Of a stretch of 64,000 nt of DNA, positions 30,132 to 38,614 are shown in pieces; within the stretch, counting starts at the first letter, position 1; each line of letters begins with the position of its first letter. The translations under genes and the position numbers were made by a program. Under the pieces are notes generated by a model. That model was not told where the DNA came from and made no database searches. It saw only the letters and a program-made list of their open reading frames with translations. This stretch comes from JAVBQG01 sp031549185 (GTDB taxonomy: Bacteria > Synergistota > Synergistia > Synergistales > Synergistaceae): the NCBI GenBank assembly GCA_031549185.1, contig JAVBQG010000014.1, positions 23,369 through 87,368 of the forward strand. The letters are read 5' to 3'.

Positions 30132-30422
30132 TTACTTCTCTACAACCGCGAGGACGTCGCGCTCGGAGAGGACGAGGTATTCCTCGCCGTCGAGCTTGAT
30201 CTCGGTGCCGGAGTACTTACTGTAGATGATGCGGTCGTCGGCCTTCAGGTCCATGGCCTGGCGCGTGCCGTTGTCGAGAACCTTGCCCGGCCCTACCGCG
30301 ACCACGATACCCTCGACCGGCTTCTCCTTCACGGTGTCCGGCAGAACGAGGCCGCCCTTCGTCATCTCCTCGTGGGGAGCGGCTTTCACTACGATACGAT
30401 CGCCCAGTGGCTTCAGCTTCAT
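30132..30422 (-). CDS. groES: Co-chaperonin GroES
   Basis: 96 aa, normal. MKLKPLGDRIVVKAAPHEE, the mobile loop TKGGLVLPDTVKEKP and the C-terminal SKYSGTEIKLDGEEYLVLSERDVLAVVE define it. Caps the GroEL ring. Start ATG 30422 follows GAGGAGG. First gene of the groESL operon. Confidence 0.99.
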   Translation of the reverse strand: MKLKPLGDRIVVKAAPHEEMTKGGLVLPDTVKEKPVEGIVVAVGPGKVLDNGTRQAMDLKADDRIIYSKYSGTEIKLDGEEYLVLSERDVLAVVEK

Positions 30423-30460
30423 TACTTGTAACCTCCTCGAAAAATTTGCTCGTTTTTATG

Positions 30461-30487
30461 TTAGCACTCACCGATATCGAGTGCTAA
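30461..30487. promoter_or_regulatory. CIRCE operator upstream of groES
   Basis: Perfect TTAGCACTC-N9-GAGTGCTAA inverted repeat, 39 bases before the groES ATG. HrcA binding site that represses the operon until heat shock; hrcA itself is at 53243-54265. Confidence 0.97.
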
Positions 30488-30500
30488 ACATTACGGATAA

Positions 30501-30529
30501 AGTCTAACGACGCATATGAACAATCTCAA
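30501..30529 (-). promoter_or_regulatory. Sigma-70 promoter of groESL
   Basis: On the minus strand TTGAGA, a 17-base spacer, then TAGACT. The -10 lies 13 bases upstream of the CIRCE repeat, so HrcA would cover the transcription start. Confidence 0.8.
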
Positions 30530-30704
30530 GTGAGAATATAGGGAAATAAAAAGAAATATCTCCTGTTATTCCTAAAAATCTCCATTATATTGCATTATAC
30601 GCCCAATTGTTCGCAATATGCGCATTTTCAGGGCGACAACGCCCCTTCCCGTTTCTAAAATCGTTTCATACTTTGAGAGTAACTCGGGAAGAGGAGGCAT
30701 GACC

Positions 30705-31964
30705 ATGGAAACCACACCGCGCTCGAACAGGCTTCACATCGGCGTATACGGTCGCAGGAACGCCGGAAAGTCGAGTCTCATCAACTTCATCACGAACCAA
30801 CCGGTCGCGCTCGTCTCGGACACCCCCGGCACGACGACGGATCCCGTGCTCAAAAACATGGAGCTGCTCCCGCTCGGTCCGGTCGTCTTCATCGACACGG
30901 CTGGCCTCGACGACACAGGAGAGCTGGGTGGGCTGCGCGTCGCGCGGACGAAAGAGATGATCGGGCGCACGGACCTCGCGTTGATCGTGATCCCCTCGGG
31001 CGCGGGAGAGATCGACAAGACGGGCGCGCGCGAGTTCGAGTGGCTCGACGAGCTGAGAAAGAAAAAGGTCGCGGTCTTCGGCGTCCTGAGTCAGGTCGAC
31101 AGGCTTACGCCCGCGGAGGCGGAGGCGACGAGGGCGGCGCTGGAAGAACGCATGGGGATCCCCTTCGTCTCCGTGTCGGCAAAGACCGGCGCGGGACGGG
31201 GAAACCTGCTGGAGGCGATCGTGCGCGAGGCACCGATCGACTTCGAGCGGCCGACAATCTTGGGCGACCTGATAGAGAGAGGCGCGCGCGTCATGCTCGT
31301 GGCGCCGCAGGACATACAGGCCCCGAAGGGACGTTTGATCCTGCCGCAGGTACAGGTTCTGCGCGACGTGCTGGACCACCATGCGCTCGCACTGCTCGTG
31401 ACGATGGCCGAATGCGAGATTCTATTGAGCTCCCTGAAAGAAAAACCGGACCTCGTCGTGACCGACTCGCAGGTCTTCACGCAGGTGAACGCGCTGCTGC
31501 CGCGCGAGGTGCCGCTGACGTCGTTCTCGATCTTGATGGCGCGTTACAAGGGGGATCTGGAGACGTTCGTGAACGGCGCGCGAAAAATAGCGACGCTCAA
31601 GGAGACCGACAAGGTGCTGATCGCCGAGGCCTGCACGCACCACGCGCTGGAGGGAGACATCGGACGGCAGAAGCTGCCCGCCTGGCTGAAACAGAAGGCG
31701 GGGCCGGGTTTGACCGTCGATGTGGTGAGCGGCTTCACCTTCCCGGACAACCTGGCCGAGTATGCGCTGATCGTCCATTGCGGGGCCTGCATGTTCACGA
31801 GAAAACAGCTGATGAGCCGCCTGATTCAGGCGGACGCGGTGGGTGTCCCGATCACAAACTACGGTACCGCGATCGCGGCGATCAATGGAATTCTGGAGCG
31901 GGTGGTGGAGATGTTTCCGGAGGTGGCAAAACCAACGCCTACGTCTGAATCCTGTGAATCCTGA
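30705..31964 (+). CDS. hydF: [FeFe]-hydrogenase maturation GTPase HydF
   Basis: 419 aa. HydF is the scaffold that receives the 2Fe subcluster from HydE/HydG and delivers it to the hydrogenase. The GTPase domain has GRRNAGKSSLINF, DTPGTTTDPV, IDTAGLDD and SQVD. The C-terminal cluster-binding domain has EACTHHALEGD and VHCGACMFTR, the CxH and CxxC pair expected for the 4Fe-4S site. ATG 30705 has GAGGAGG at 7 bases. hydE, hydG and a hydrogenase are not in this window. Convergent with tsaD, 18 bases away. Confidence 0.95.
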   Translation: METTPRSNRLHIGVYGRRNAGKSSLINFITNQPVALVSDTPGTTTDPVLKNMELLPLGPVVFIDTAGLDDTGELGGLRVARTKEMIGRTDLALIVIPSGAGEIDKTGAREFEWLDELRKKKVAVFGVLSQVDRLTPAEAEATRAALEERMGIPFVSVSAKTGAGRGNLLEAIVREAPIDFERPTILGDLIERGARVMLVAPQDIQAPKGRLILPQVQVLRDVLDHHALALLVTMAECEILLSSLKEKPDLVVTDSQVFTQVNALLPREVPLTSFSILMARYKGDLETFVNGARKIATLKETDKVLIAEACTHHALEGDIGRQKLPAWLKQKAGPGLTVDVVSGFTFPDNLAEYALIVHCGACMFTRKQLMSRLIQADAVGVPITNYGTAIAAINGILERVVEMFPEVAKPTPTSESCES

Positions 31965-31982
31965 ATAAACGCGGCTGTGATT

Positions 31983-33023
31983 TCAGGCGGCCTTCCATAT
32001 ATACCACGAGGGGTCTGGACACAGGGAGAGGTCCGAGCGTTCGCCCCGTCTGTAGGCGGCGTAGCCCGCAGCGGCGATCATAACGGCGTTGTCAGTGCAG
32101 TATTCGCGCGGAGGAAGAAAGACCTCCCACTTCTGCCGCCTTCCCAACTCGGACAGGCCCTCGCGCAGTGCCGCATTTGCGGCGACCCCGCCGGAGATCG
32201 CGATGCGTCTCACACCCGTCTGTCTCACCGCCAGTTTTATCTTCCCCAGCAGCGACTCGGTCACGACGCGCTGAAACGACGCGCAGATATCAGCGAGTGG
32301 AAGCTCTCTCTCGGCGACGCCGGAGTCGAGCAACTTCCGCACCGCCGTCCGCAGCGAGGTCTTGACGCCGCTGAAGCTGAACTCGACCTCCTTGCTGCCC
32401 TTGAGGGGCGTGGGGAAGTCGAACGCGCTCGCGTCTCCGTCGCGCGCATATTTTTCGACGACCGGGCCGCCTGGGTAGCCGAGCCCGAGCAGCTTGGCCG
32501 CTTTGTCGTAAGCCTCTCCCGCCGCGTCGTCGCGCGTCGCGCCGAGCAGAAGATAGTCGCCGAAGCCGCGCATCAGCACGATCTCCGTGTGCCCGCCGGA
32601 GACGATCAGGCAGAGAAAGGGCGGCGCGAGGTCCGGGCTCGCCACGATGTTCGCGAACATATGTCCCTCCAGATGGTTGACGCCGATCAGCGGCACACCC
32701 CACCCTTGCGAGAACGCCTTCGCCGCCATCACGCCGACCAACAGGGAACCCATCAACCCGGGGCCTGCCGTGACGGCGATAAGATCGATGCACTTCGGCT
32801 CGACATTCGCATCCGCGAGCAGCGAACGAAAGAGCGGCAAGAGAGCCTCCTGGTGCTTTCGTGAGGCGAGCTCCGGTACGACACCCCCGAAGGGCGAGTG
32901 GTCCGCGATCTGGCTGGCGATCGAAGCGCCAAGAACATGTCGCTCGCCCCGAAGCAGGGCGAGCGCCGTGTCATCGCAACTGGTCTCGATACCGAGCGTG
33001 ATGAAATCAGTGCCCGCAGCCAC
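31983..33023 (-). CDS. tsaD: tRNA N6-adenosine threonylcarbamoyltransferase TsaD
   Basis: 346 aa. Transfers the threonylcarbamoyl group to A37 of ANN-decoding tRNAs, with TsaB and TsaE. The metal ligands are in GVNHLEGHMFANI. GIETSCDDTALAL opens the ASKHA fold, and ISGGVAANAALREGL lies in the C-terminal half. It overlaps the upstream zinc-ribbon gene by 17 bases, so translation is coupled. Elsewhere in the window mtaB encodes the enzyme that methylthiolates the TsaD product. Confidence 0.97.
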   Translation of the reverse strand: MAAGTDFITLGIETSCDDTALALLRGERHVLGASIASQIADHSPFGGVVPELASRKHQEALLPLFRSLLADANVEPKCIDLIAVTAGPGLMGSLLVGVMAAKAFSQGWGVPLIGVNHLEGHMFANIVASPDLAPPFLCLIVSGGHTEIVLMRGFGDYLLLGATRDDAAGEAYDKAAKLLGLGYPGGPVVEKYARDGDASAFDFPTPLKGSKEVEFSFSGVKTSLRTAVRKLLDSGVAERELPLADICASFQRVVTESLLGKIKLAVRQTGVRRIAISGGVAANAALREGLSELGRRQKWEVFLPPREYCTDNAVMIAAAGYAAYRRGERSDLSLCPDPSWYIWKAA

Positions 33024-33192
33024 AGCTGCCTCCGCAGGAACAGCCCCCTCCGCAGTTTCCGGAGCAGCTCTTCGACTTCCTGGGCTCGCCCTCGAGATGG
33101 ATCAACACCTTGCATCGGCATATCGGACAGCGGTTCGCATATCCCTCGGTTTCGAAACGTTCGCCGCACTCGGCGCATGAATATACGTGCAT
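33007..33192 (-). CDS. FmdB-type small zinc-ribbon protein with Cys/Gly-rich tail
   Basis: 61 aa. An N-terminal zinc ribbon with CAECGERF and CPICRCK (two CxxC knuckles) is typical of the FmdB/regulatory zinc-ribbon family. The C-terminal 20 residues are an unusual Cys/Gly tail (CSGNCGGGCSCGGSCGCGH) with seven Cys and a final His, which suggests extra metal binding. Start ATG 33192 follows AAAGGAG. Its 3' end overlaps tsaD. Confidence 0.8.
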   Translation of the reverse strand: MHVYSCAECGERFETEGYANRCPICRCKVLIHLEGEPRKSKSCSGNCGGGCSCGGSCGCGH

Positions 33193-33266
33193 ATTGGAAC
33201 TCCTTTCAAAAATTCGATCACGGGAAACCCAAAGGGCAAAAATTGCGATTCAGGCCTTCTCGTCTC

Positions 33267-33863
33267 TCAGTTTTTCGGCACGGTCCAGGTCGCAAGGCTT
33301 TCGTCGTACCCGATTTGAATCTCCGCGCCCGGTTTCAGCAGTTCGGACGGCACAAAAAAAACGAACTGGTCGGCGAAATCGCTCGGCAGCGATATGGCGC
33401 TCTCTTCCGGCCGCATAATCTGAGCGAGCCTTGCGCCGAGCAGAATATCCGCTCTTTGAGGGCGATAATCGCCGACGCGGATCTTGCCAAAGTCGAAGTC
33501 CCACGGCTTCGCGGTCGCAAATTGCACGACGAAGAGCGTCTTGTCCTTCTGCTTCATATAGTCGCCGACGCTCGCGCGCAACCACGAGGGCACGCTGTCG
33601 TACTCGGCCGCCTGATTCCCGTCCGGCCGCAGGCGCGCGATCTCGCCCCCCAGTTTGCGATCCATGCAGACGAACACCATTTTCGCCCTCGCCCCGATAA
33701 CCAGCTCGTCTACCGCGACCCCCTCAACCCAGCAGGTGATCGTACGAGGGTTCAACATTTTCTCGAACTTCGTCTCCCTGCTCGCGGCCTCCGAGAAAGG
33801 AGGACAGATCAACAAGAGAAAGAACAGTATAGCCAACAGGGGAAAAATTCTAGCTCGTTTCAT
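33267..33863 (-). CDS. Secreted hypothetical protein
   Basis: 198 aa. A clear signal peptide (MKRARIFPLLAILFFLLLICPPFSEAA) is followed by a soluble region rich in beta-type sequence (ITCWVEGVAVDELVIGARAKMVFVCMD), with two Cys that could form a disulfide. No recognised family. Start ATG 33863 follows GGGAGGCACG and overlaps the 3' end of murJ by 14 bases, so it is translated as part of the lptA-lptB-murJ run and may act at the envelope. Confidence 0.75.
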   Translation of the reverse strand: MKRARIFPLLAILFFLLLICPPFSEAASRETKFEKMLNPRTITCWVEGVAVDELVIGARAKMVFVCMDRKLGGEIARLRPDGNQAAEYDSVPSWLRASVGDYMKQKDKTLFVVQFATAKPWDFDFGKIRVGDYRPQRADILLGARLAQIMRPEESAISLPSDFADQFVFFVPSELLKPGAEIQIGYDESLATWTVPKN

Positions 33864-35445
33864 CGTGCCTCCCGCCCTTTCCTCTTTTACCTCTGCCACC
33901 CAGCGCCTCCCGAATCCATACCCACTCCGGGCAACGCAACAGCAGCGTCGTTACAGTATAAAACAACAGGCTGAAAACCACTACTGCGAAAACCCAGCAA
34001 AAACGGACCAGCATCGAAGCGGCCGCAGGGTATGGCAGGACGAAGGAGAGCAAAAAAATCCCCGCCGCCATGATGCCGCATGCCAAAAGCTGGCGCGCGC
34101 TCCAGAGGACCTCGAAAAGCCGCATCTTCCTGCCCAGATTGCGGGAAAGGAGCCATGCGCCGAGAAAAGCGGCCCCCGTGAACGCGCACGACGTGCCGAG
34201 GGCAAGCCCCCTGTAGGAAAAGCTCTTCATGAGAAGCACGCCAACAAACAGGTTGGCACAGACCGTGAACAGGGTGACGCTCACCGCGGCCCGGGGCAGG
34301 CTGCGGGCGTACAGCGCCCGCATGATCACCGTGTTGCAGGCAATACCGGGCAACCCCGCCGCATAGCAAGCGAGCGCGCCCGTCGTCGCCATCCAGGCCC
34401 ATTCGCCGAAGGCCCCGCGAACCAGGAGTACGTGCACGATGGGGCGCGCCAACAAGATAAGGCCCAACGCCGCCGGCAGGACGACGAACAGGTTGAAGCG
34501 CAGCGCGTCGCGAATGAAAGTCTGAAAACCCTCCGTGTCGTCCGTGTCCACGCGAGAGAGCATCGGCAGCACGGCCTGCGATATCGCGATCACGAAGAGC
34601 CCCAGCGGAAGCTGGATGACCCTGTCCGCATAGTTGAGCACGGAGATGACGCCACCCTCCAGAAACGATCCCAACATGCGGCTGACGATCGGGTTGATCT
34701 GATTCAGAGACAGACCGGCGGCGTACGGCAAAAAGAGCGCCAGCGTCTCGCGCAGGTCGGGGTTGGAGAGGTCCGGTTTCGCCGGCAGGAGCGAGATGCC
34801 CTGTCTGGCCGACCAGGTCCACTGCAGCGCCATATTGCATGCTCCGCCGACCAGGACGGCCACGACCAGCATCCAGACCGACAGGTGCTTGTGCGCCGCG
34901 ATCAAAATCAGGATGTAGGCAAGGTTGCTCGCTGCGGGCGCGACCGCCGGCACGAAGAAACTTCCGATGCTGTTGAGCACGCCCATTGCAAGCGCCCCGA
35001 CGGACACGAGCAGCAGAAACGGGAACATCGCGCGCGTGAGGGAGACCGCGAGCGCCATCTGCTCCCCTTCGAAACCGGGGGCGATGACGCGCACGAGAAG
35101 CGGAGAGGCCAGGATCCCAAACGCGACGACCGCAATGCAGGCAAGGACGAGGATCGTCATCACCTGCCGCGCGAGCAGGACGGACGCGGCCTCCCCATCC
35201 CGCTTGTGCACGCGCGAAAAAACCGGCACGAACGACGCGGAGAGCGCGCCCTCGGCCAGCAGCTGCCGGGCCAGGTTCGCGAGCGTGTAGGAGACGTAGA
35301 AGGCGTCGAGGCTGCGGGTGGCGCCGAAAAAACCGGCGGTGAGGATCTCGCGAAGCAGACCGAGCACCCGGCTCGCCAGCGTCCCGAGCATCATGCGGAA
35401 TGCCCTGTGTACCATTCCGGACATATTTTTATTCGCTTCTACCAT
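33850..35445 (-). CDS. murJ: Lipid II flippase MurJ (MviN)
   Basis: 531 aa with about 14 membrane helices. Flips lipid II for peptidoglycan synthesis. Family features include RVLGLLREILTAGFFGATRSLDAFYVSY near the N-terminus and LAEGALSASFVPVFSRVHKRDGE, plus PYAAGLSLNQINPIVSRMLGS. The ATG at 35445 overlaps the last codons of lptB, giving coupled translation; the open frame upstream of it is lptB read in another frame. Confidence 0.95.
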   Translation of the reverse strand: MVEANKNMSGMVHRAFRMMLGTLASRVLGLLREILTAGFFGATRSLDAFYVSYTLANLARQLLAEGALSASFVPVFSRVHKRDGEAASVLLARQVMTILVLACIAVVAFGILASPLLVRVIAPGFEGEQMALAVSLTRAMFPFLLLVSVGALAMGVLNSIGSFFVPAVAPAASNLAYILILIAAHKHLSVWMLVVAVLVGGACNMALQWTWSARQGISLLPAKPDLSNPDLRETLALFLPYAAGLSLNQINPIVSRMLGSFLEGGVISVLNYADRVIQLPLGLFVIAISQAVLPMLSRVDTDDTEGFQTFIRDALRFNLFVVLPAALGLILLARPIVHVLLVRGAFGEWAWMATTGALACYAAGLPGIACNTVIMRALYARSLPRAAVSVTLFTVCANLFVGVLLMKSFSYRGLALGTSCAFTGAAFLGAWLLSRNLGRKMRLFEVLWSARQLLACGIMAAGIFLLSFVLPYPAAASMLVRFCWVFAVVVFSLLFYTVTTLLLRCPEWVWIREALGGRGKRGKGGRHDETS

Positions 35446-36212
35446 ACGAAGCGCTCTCCGAGGTAATATTTTTTCGCGAGAGGATCCCGCGCGATCGTGT
35501 CCGGGGCGCCCTCTACGACGACGCTGCCCTGATGCATGAGATACGCGCGGTTCGTGATCGCCAGGGTCTCTCTCACGTTGTGGTCCGTGAGCAGAATCCC
35601 GTATCCCTTGGCGGAGAGCTCGCGGATAATCTCCTGAATATCGAAGACGGAGACGGGGTCGATGCCGCTGAAGGGTTCGTCGAGCAGAATGAACGACGGC
35701 TTCATGGCGAGACAGCGCGCGATCTCTACCCGTCGCCGCTCGCCCCCCGAGAGCGCGTACCCCAGTGCTCCCGAAATATTGCAGAGACCAAACCCCTCGA
35801 TCAGGCGATCGCACTCCGCGGCGCTCTCCTTGAAATCCAGGCCGTTCGCGGAGAGCACCAGCTCGATGTTTTCGCGCACCGAGATGCGGCGAAAGATGGA
35901 GGACTCCTGTGGCAAATAACCGATGCCGTGGCGCGCACGCAGATACATCGGCATTCCCGTGACCTCTTCGTCGCCGATAAAGACCCTGCCCGCATCGGGC
36001 AGAATGCGGCCGACCATCATGTAGAAAGTCGTGCTCTTTCCCGCACCGTTGGGCCCCAGAAGCCCCACGATCTCGCCCTTCTCTACGCGGATATTGACGT
36101 CGTCCACAACCTCCCGACCCTTGAAACCCTTGTGAAGGTTTTCGGCCCGTAAAACGATAGACCTCGTTTTTTCGGTATCCGCGTTCGTTCTGGCAGGTTG
36201 AATCGCAATCAT
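35439..36212 (-). CDS. lptB: LPS export ABC transporter ATPase LptB
   Basis: 257 aa. Walker A is LGPNGAGKSTTFYMM, the Q-loop LPQESSIFR, the signature LSGGERRRVEIARCL, and Walker B FILLDEPFSGIDPVS. GIGYLPQE and TDHNVRETL match LptB. Powers extraction of LPS from the inner membrane with LptF/LptG (not in window). Lies between lptA (4 bases) and murJ. Start ATG 36212 lacks a strong ribosome site; coupling with lptA is likely. Confidence 0.95.
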   Translation of the reverse strand: MIAIQPARTNADTEKTRSIVLRAENLHKGFKGREVVDDVNIRVEKGEIVGLLGPNGAGKSTTFYMMVGRILPDAGRVFIGDEEVTGMPMYLRARHGIGYLPQESSIFRRISVRENIELVLSANGLDFKESAAECDRLIEGFGLCNISGALGYALSGGERRRVEIARCLAMKPSFILLDEPFSGIDPVSVFDIQEIIRELSAKGYGILLTDHNVRETLAITNRAYLMHQGSVVVEGAPDTIARDPLAKKYYLGERFVW

Positions 36213-36216
36213 TTTG

Positions 36217-37044
36217 TTATTCCCTTACGTCGAACGTCAACGAGGGTTTGCCGAGCGCTTCGATCCGCCTCGTGTCGAGGTGCAGAACCAGGCTCTCCGC
36301 GCGCACGCTTCGCCCCTCCTGTACCGCCATGGCGTTGCCCGAGACGACGAGCGTGCCCCGCGCCTCGGAGAAGATACCCTTGTCTCCGGTGATGCGAATC
36401 TTGTTCCCCTGATGATCGAGTATATCCATGGCGAGATCGCCGGACGCTTCTGCCTCCGTCACTTTATTCGCCTTGACTAGGCCGCTCAAATCGTCGGCGC
36501 TGAGCGTCATCTTCTGCGAACGGTCCTCATAACGCCGCACGCCCTTCCCCCAGAAGCGTTCGCCGTTGCGGGCCACGAGGTCCGCGTCGATGGCGTGAGA
36601 TGCAAAATGCCCCAACACCCGTCCCTCCGCCCGATAGTTATCGGTGCCGATCTCCCAGGAGAGCATCCGCGAGGACAGCCTGTCGTTGCTCCGGGTCAGC
36701 ACCACGTCGCCGGACGCAATCACCCGGCGACGGCGGGAGGGAGGGACGTCCGTCGTCAGTTTCATATAGCGGCAAGAGATATCGGCGTTCTCCTTTCGAA
36801 AGTTGCCGCGGACGGAGCCTTCCAGCACGAAATCCGTTCCCTCGGTGTTGCCGTATCCCCTGTCCCCGAAGAGATCCCCGTCCGAACGGGAGAGGTGTAC
36901 GTTGCCCTCTGCCTTGATCAGATGCGTGGCCGGATCATACTGCATCGAATCCGCCTTGAGCGACACTTCGGCGGCAAACCCCGCAACAGAAAACAGGAGC
37001 AGGAACAAAACGGCGCTCACCCGCGTACAATATTTCGTCTTCAT
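36217..37044 (-). CDS. lptA: LptA/OstA-family periplasmic LPS transport protein
   Basis: 275 aa, longer than E. coli LptA (185). Signal peptide MKTKYCTRVSAVLFLLLFSVAGFAAE, then repeated OstA-like beta motifs (SMQYDPATHLIKAEGNVHLSR, MLSWEIGTDNYRAEGRVLG, KGIFSEARGTLVVSGNAMAVQEGRSVRAESLVLHLDTRRIEALG; each read as short consecutive strands). Bridges LPS from inner to outer membrane. Precedes lptB directly. Confidence 0.9.
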   Translation of the reverse strand: MKTKYCTRVSAVLFLLLFSVAGFAAEVSLKADSMQYDPATHLIKAEGNVHLSRSDGDLFGDRGYGNTEGTDFVLEGSVRGNFRKENADISCRYMKLTTDVPPSRRRRVIASGDVVLTRSNDRLSSRMLSWEIGTDNYRAEGRVLGHFASHAIDADLVARNGERFWGKGVRRYEDRSQKMTLSADDLSGLVKANKVTEAEASGDLAMDILDHQGNKIRITGDKGIFSEARGTLVVSGNAMAVQEGRSVRAESLVLHLDTRRIEALGKPSLTFDVRE

Positions 37045-37160
37045 CGTACTGCCTCGATTCGCTCGAAATAAAAAGATTCTCCCGTAAAGCCGCAGCCATT
37101 GTACTATCTAAACGAAGAGAGCGCGAGGCATTTTTACGAAAAAGGAAATCCGGGATCACC

Positions 37161-37757
37161 TCAATCACCCGAGACGGGAGTGAGATCGGGGGAACGCTGC
37201 TGCGGACGGCCGATTACGAACAGGGCAACCCCGCGGACAGCCGGCTCGCCCTGATTTGCATTCCGCTCCAGGACGAGACCGGCAGCCGGGGCAACCACAT
37301 AGCGATACCCCATCTTCATCTGTACATCCGCGAGGTCCACTCGGGCCTCGTCGAGCACCCGCCTCCGCCTCTCGACTTCCTCCCCGACGGCCGCCGCAAC
37401 TTCGCGGAAACTTTTCTCCGCCTGCCGCAGGGCCTCCTGCAATCCCCTCAGGTTTGAGAGCAGCGGTGCGTCGTCGAGTTCCGCCAGAACTTGACCCTCT
37501 CGTACCGCTTCACCGACAGTCGCATAGATTTTCACCATGGCGAGATCCCCCAACTTCGGGTAGACCGGTATTCTTTCATAGGATTCAGGGCTATCCAGGG
37601 AACGCGCCACTTCATTCACCGGGGTTCGATCGACATTCGCAGCCATCCCCACAGAAGTTTCAGCGGGAGCAATCGGACGATAGATCCCGTAGAGAAGGAC
37701 GGAAACGAGCAAGACTACCGACAAAAGAGCGAACGAAACCAAGATAAGTTTTTTCAC
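37161..37757 (-). CDS. Membrane-fusion-protein-like (biotinyl-lipoyl domain) protein, short
   Basis: 198 aa. An N-terminal membrane anchor (KKLILVSFALLSVVLLVSVLLYG) is followed by a barrel-sandwich half-motif (VKIYATVGEAVREGQVLAELDD), a coiled-coil of about 50 residues (LRGLQEALRQAEKSFREVAAAVGEEVERRRRVLDEA, in pieces) and a second half (VVAPAAGLVLERNANQGEPAV). It resembles HlyD/MFP proteins but ends before the usual beta-barrel and proximal domains (family 300-400 aa). No transporter partner is adjacent. GTG 37757 has GGGAG at 8 bases; TTG 37763 is the alternative. Could be a natural short form or a remnant. Confidence 0.7.
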   Translation of the reverse strand: MKKLILVSFALLSVVLLVSVLLYGIYRPIAPAETSVGMAANVDRTPVNEVARSLDSPESYERIPVYPKLGDLAMVKIYATVGEAVREGQVLAELDDAPLLSNLRGLQEALRQAEKSFREVAAAVGEEVERRRRVLDEARVDLADVQMKMGYRYVVAPAAGLVLERNANQGEPAVRGVALFVIGRPQQRSPDLTPVSGD

Positions 37758-37941
37758 GCACAAGTCTCCCTTGCCTCAAACATATGCTTCCCAGCGAAAG
37801 CAGACTGTTGCGGCCACATCAGCCATCGACCCCATAGAGGCTTTTCATGCCATTTCGCACAAGCTCACTTCACTAGTAATGAATATATCATAGCCACACG
37901 GCAATTCTGTTGGTGCAATAGGTGAAATATAGTCCTCTGGT

Positions 37942-37956
37942 CCTATTTCAAATAGG
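37942..37956. promoter_or_regulatory. Palindrome overlapping the presumed pilin promoter
   Basis: CCTATTTCAAATAGG, a perfect 7-bp-arm palindrome with one central base, followed by seven T. A weak promoter (TTTCAA 37946-37951, 17-base spacer, TACAAT 37969-37974) overlaps it. It could be an operator, or a short terminator-like hairpin. Confidence 0.45.
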
Positions 37957-38028
37957 TTTTTTTCGCCTTACAATGCGTGAATAAAAAGAATTATGGGTAC
38001 TTATCACAATTTAGAGGAGGTTACCGAT

Positions 38029-38535
38029 ATGGTTAAAAGGAGGGAAGGCTTTACGCTCGTCGAGTTACTGATCGTCATTATTATTATTGCAATTCTGGCC
38101 GGTATGATGCTACTCGCTACGAGTGCTACGGTTTCGAGCGCGGAAGCAACGAAAATCGTGAACGATCTCCGAATGCTCCATTCAGCCGTTCTGGCGTACT
38201 ACATCGACAACGATGGATTACCGTCGCTCAGCCCCAACGGTAGCCCGACCCCCCTGAGTCCGGCCGCCGTAAAAAGCCTCAGCGCGTATATCGACAGAGA
38301 GGTAGACTCGACTCGATACGACGAAATTTATATTGTCCAGGCTCCCAGCGCGGGTGACTCGAGAGTCCTGCTGGGCATCAAATATACACGAAACGTCAAC
38401 AACGTCTCCTCCTCTCTCGCCGCGATCAACAAGCGCTTGGCCAGTACGGCGGGCGCATCCGGGCTATTTGGACTCGACGGAAGTGTTTTCCAGCCGACGG
38501 ATACGACCGACACAGTCTATATCTGGCTGAAGTAA
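38029..38535 (+). CDS. Type IV pilin-like protein with class III prepilin signal
   Basis: 168 aa. MVKRREGFTLVELLIVIIIIAILAG is the canonical prepilin leader and helix: a short basic leader, cleavage after Gly, mature N-terminal Phe, and Glu5. The rest is a globular pseudopilin/pilin head with ALKVL-type helix content and no obvious Cys pair. Start ATG 38029 has GAGGAGG at 8 bases. No assembly genes (pilB, pilC, pilD) are nearby, so it must use machinery encoded elsewhere. AT-richer upstream region than its neighbours. Confidence 0.9.
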   Translation: MVKRREGFTLVELLIVIIIIAILAGMMLLATSATVSSAEATKIVNDLRMLHSAVLAYYIDNDGLPSLSPNGSPTPLSPAAVKSLSAYIDREVDSTRYDEIYIVQAPSAGDSRVLLGIKYTRNVNNVSSSLAAINKRLASTAGASGLFGLDGSVFQPTDTTDTVYIWLK

Positions 38536-38555
38536 AAACCGTTCCGGACAATCAA

Positions 38556-38595
38556 AAACGGGAGCCCGCCGATACAAACGCGCGGGCTCCCGTTT
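38556..38595. terminator. Bidirectional terminator between pilin and argG
   Basis: Perfect 14-bp stem AAACGGGAGCCCGC / GCGGGCTCCCGTTT with a 12-base loop, AT-rich on both sides. Lies between the convergent pilin (20 bases after its stop) and argG (20 bases after its stop). Confidence 0.85.
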
Positions 38596-38614
38596 GTTCG
38601 CACTCGTTGCGTTT

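Noticed and set aside
36935..37168. 77-codon minus-strand frame across the lptA start
   Set aside because: Overlaps the lptA signal peptide in another frame; no ribosome site and no similarity pattern.
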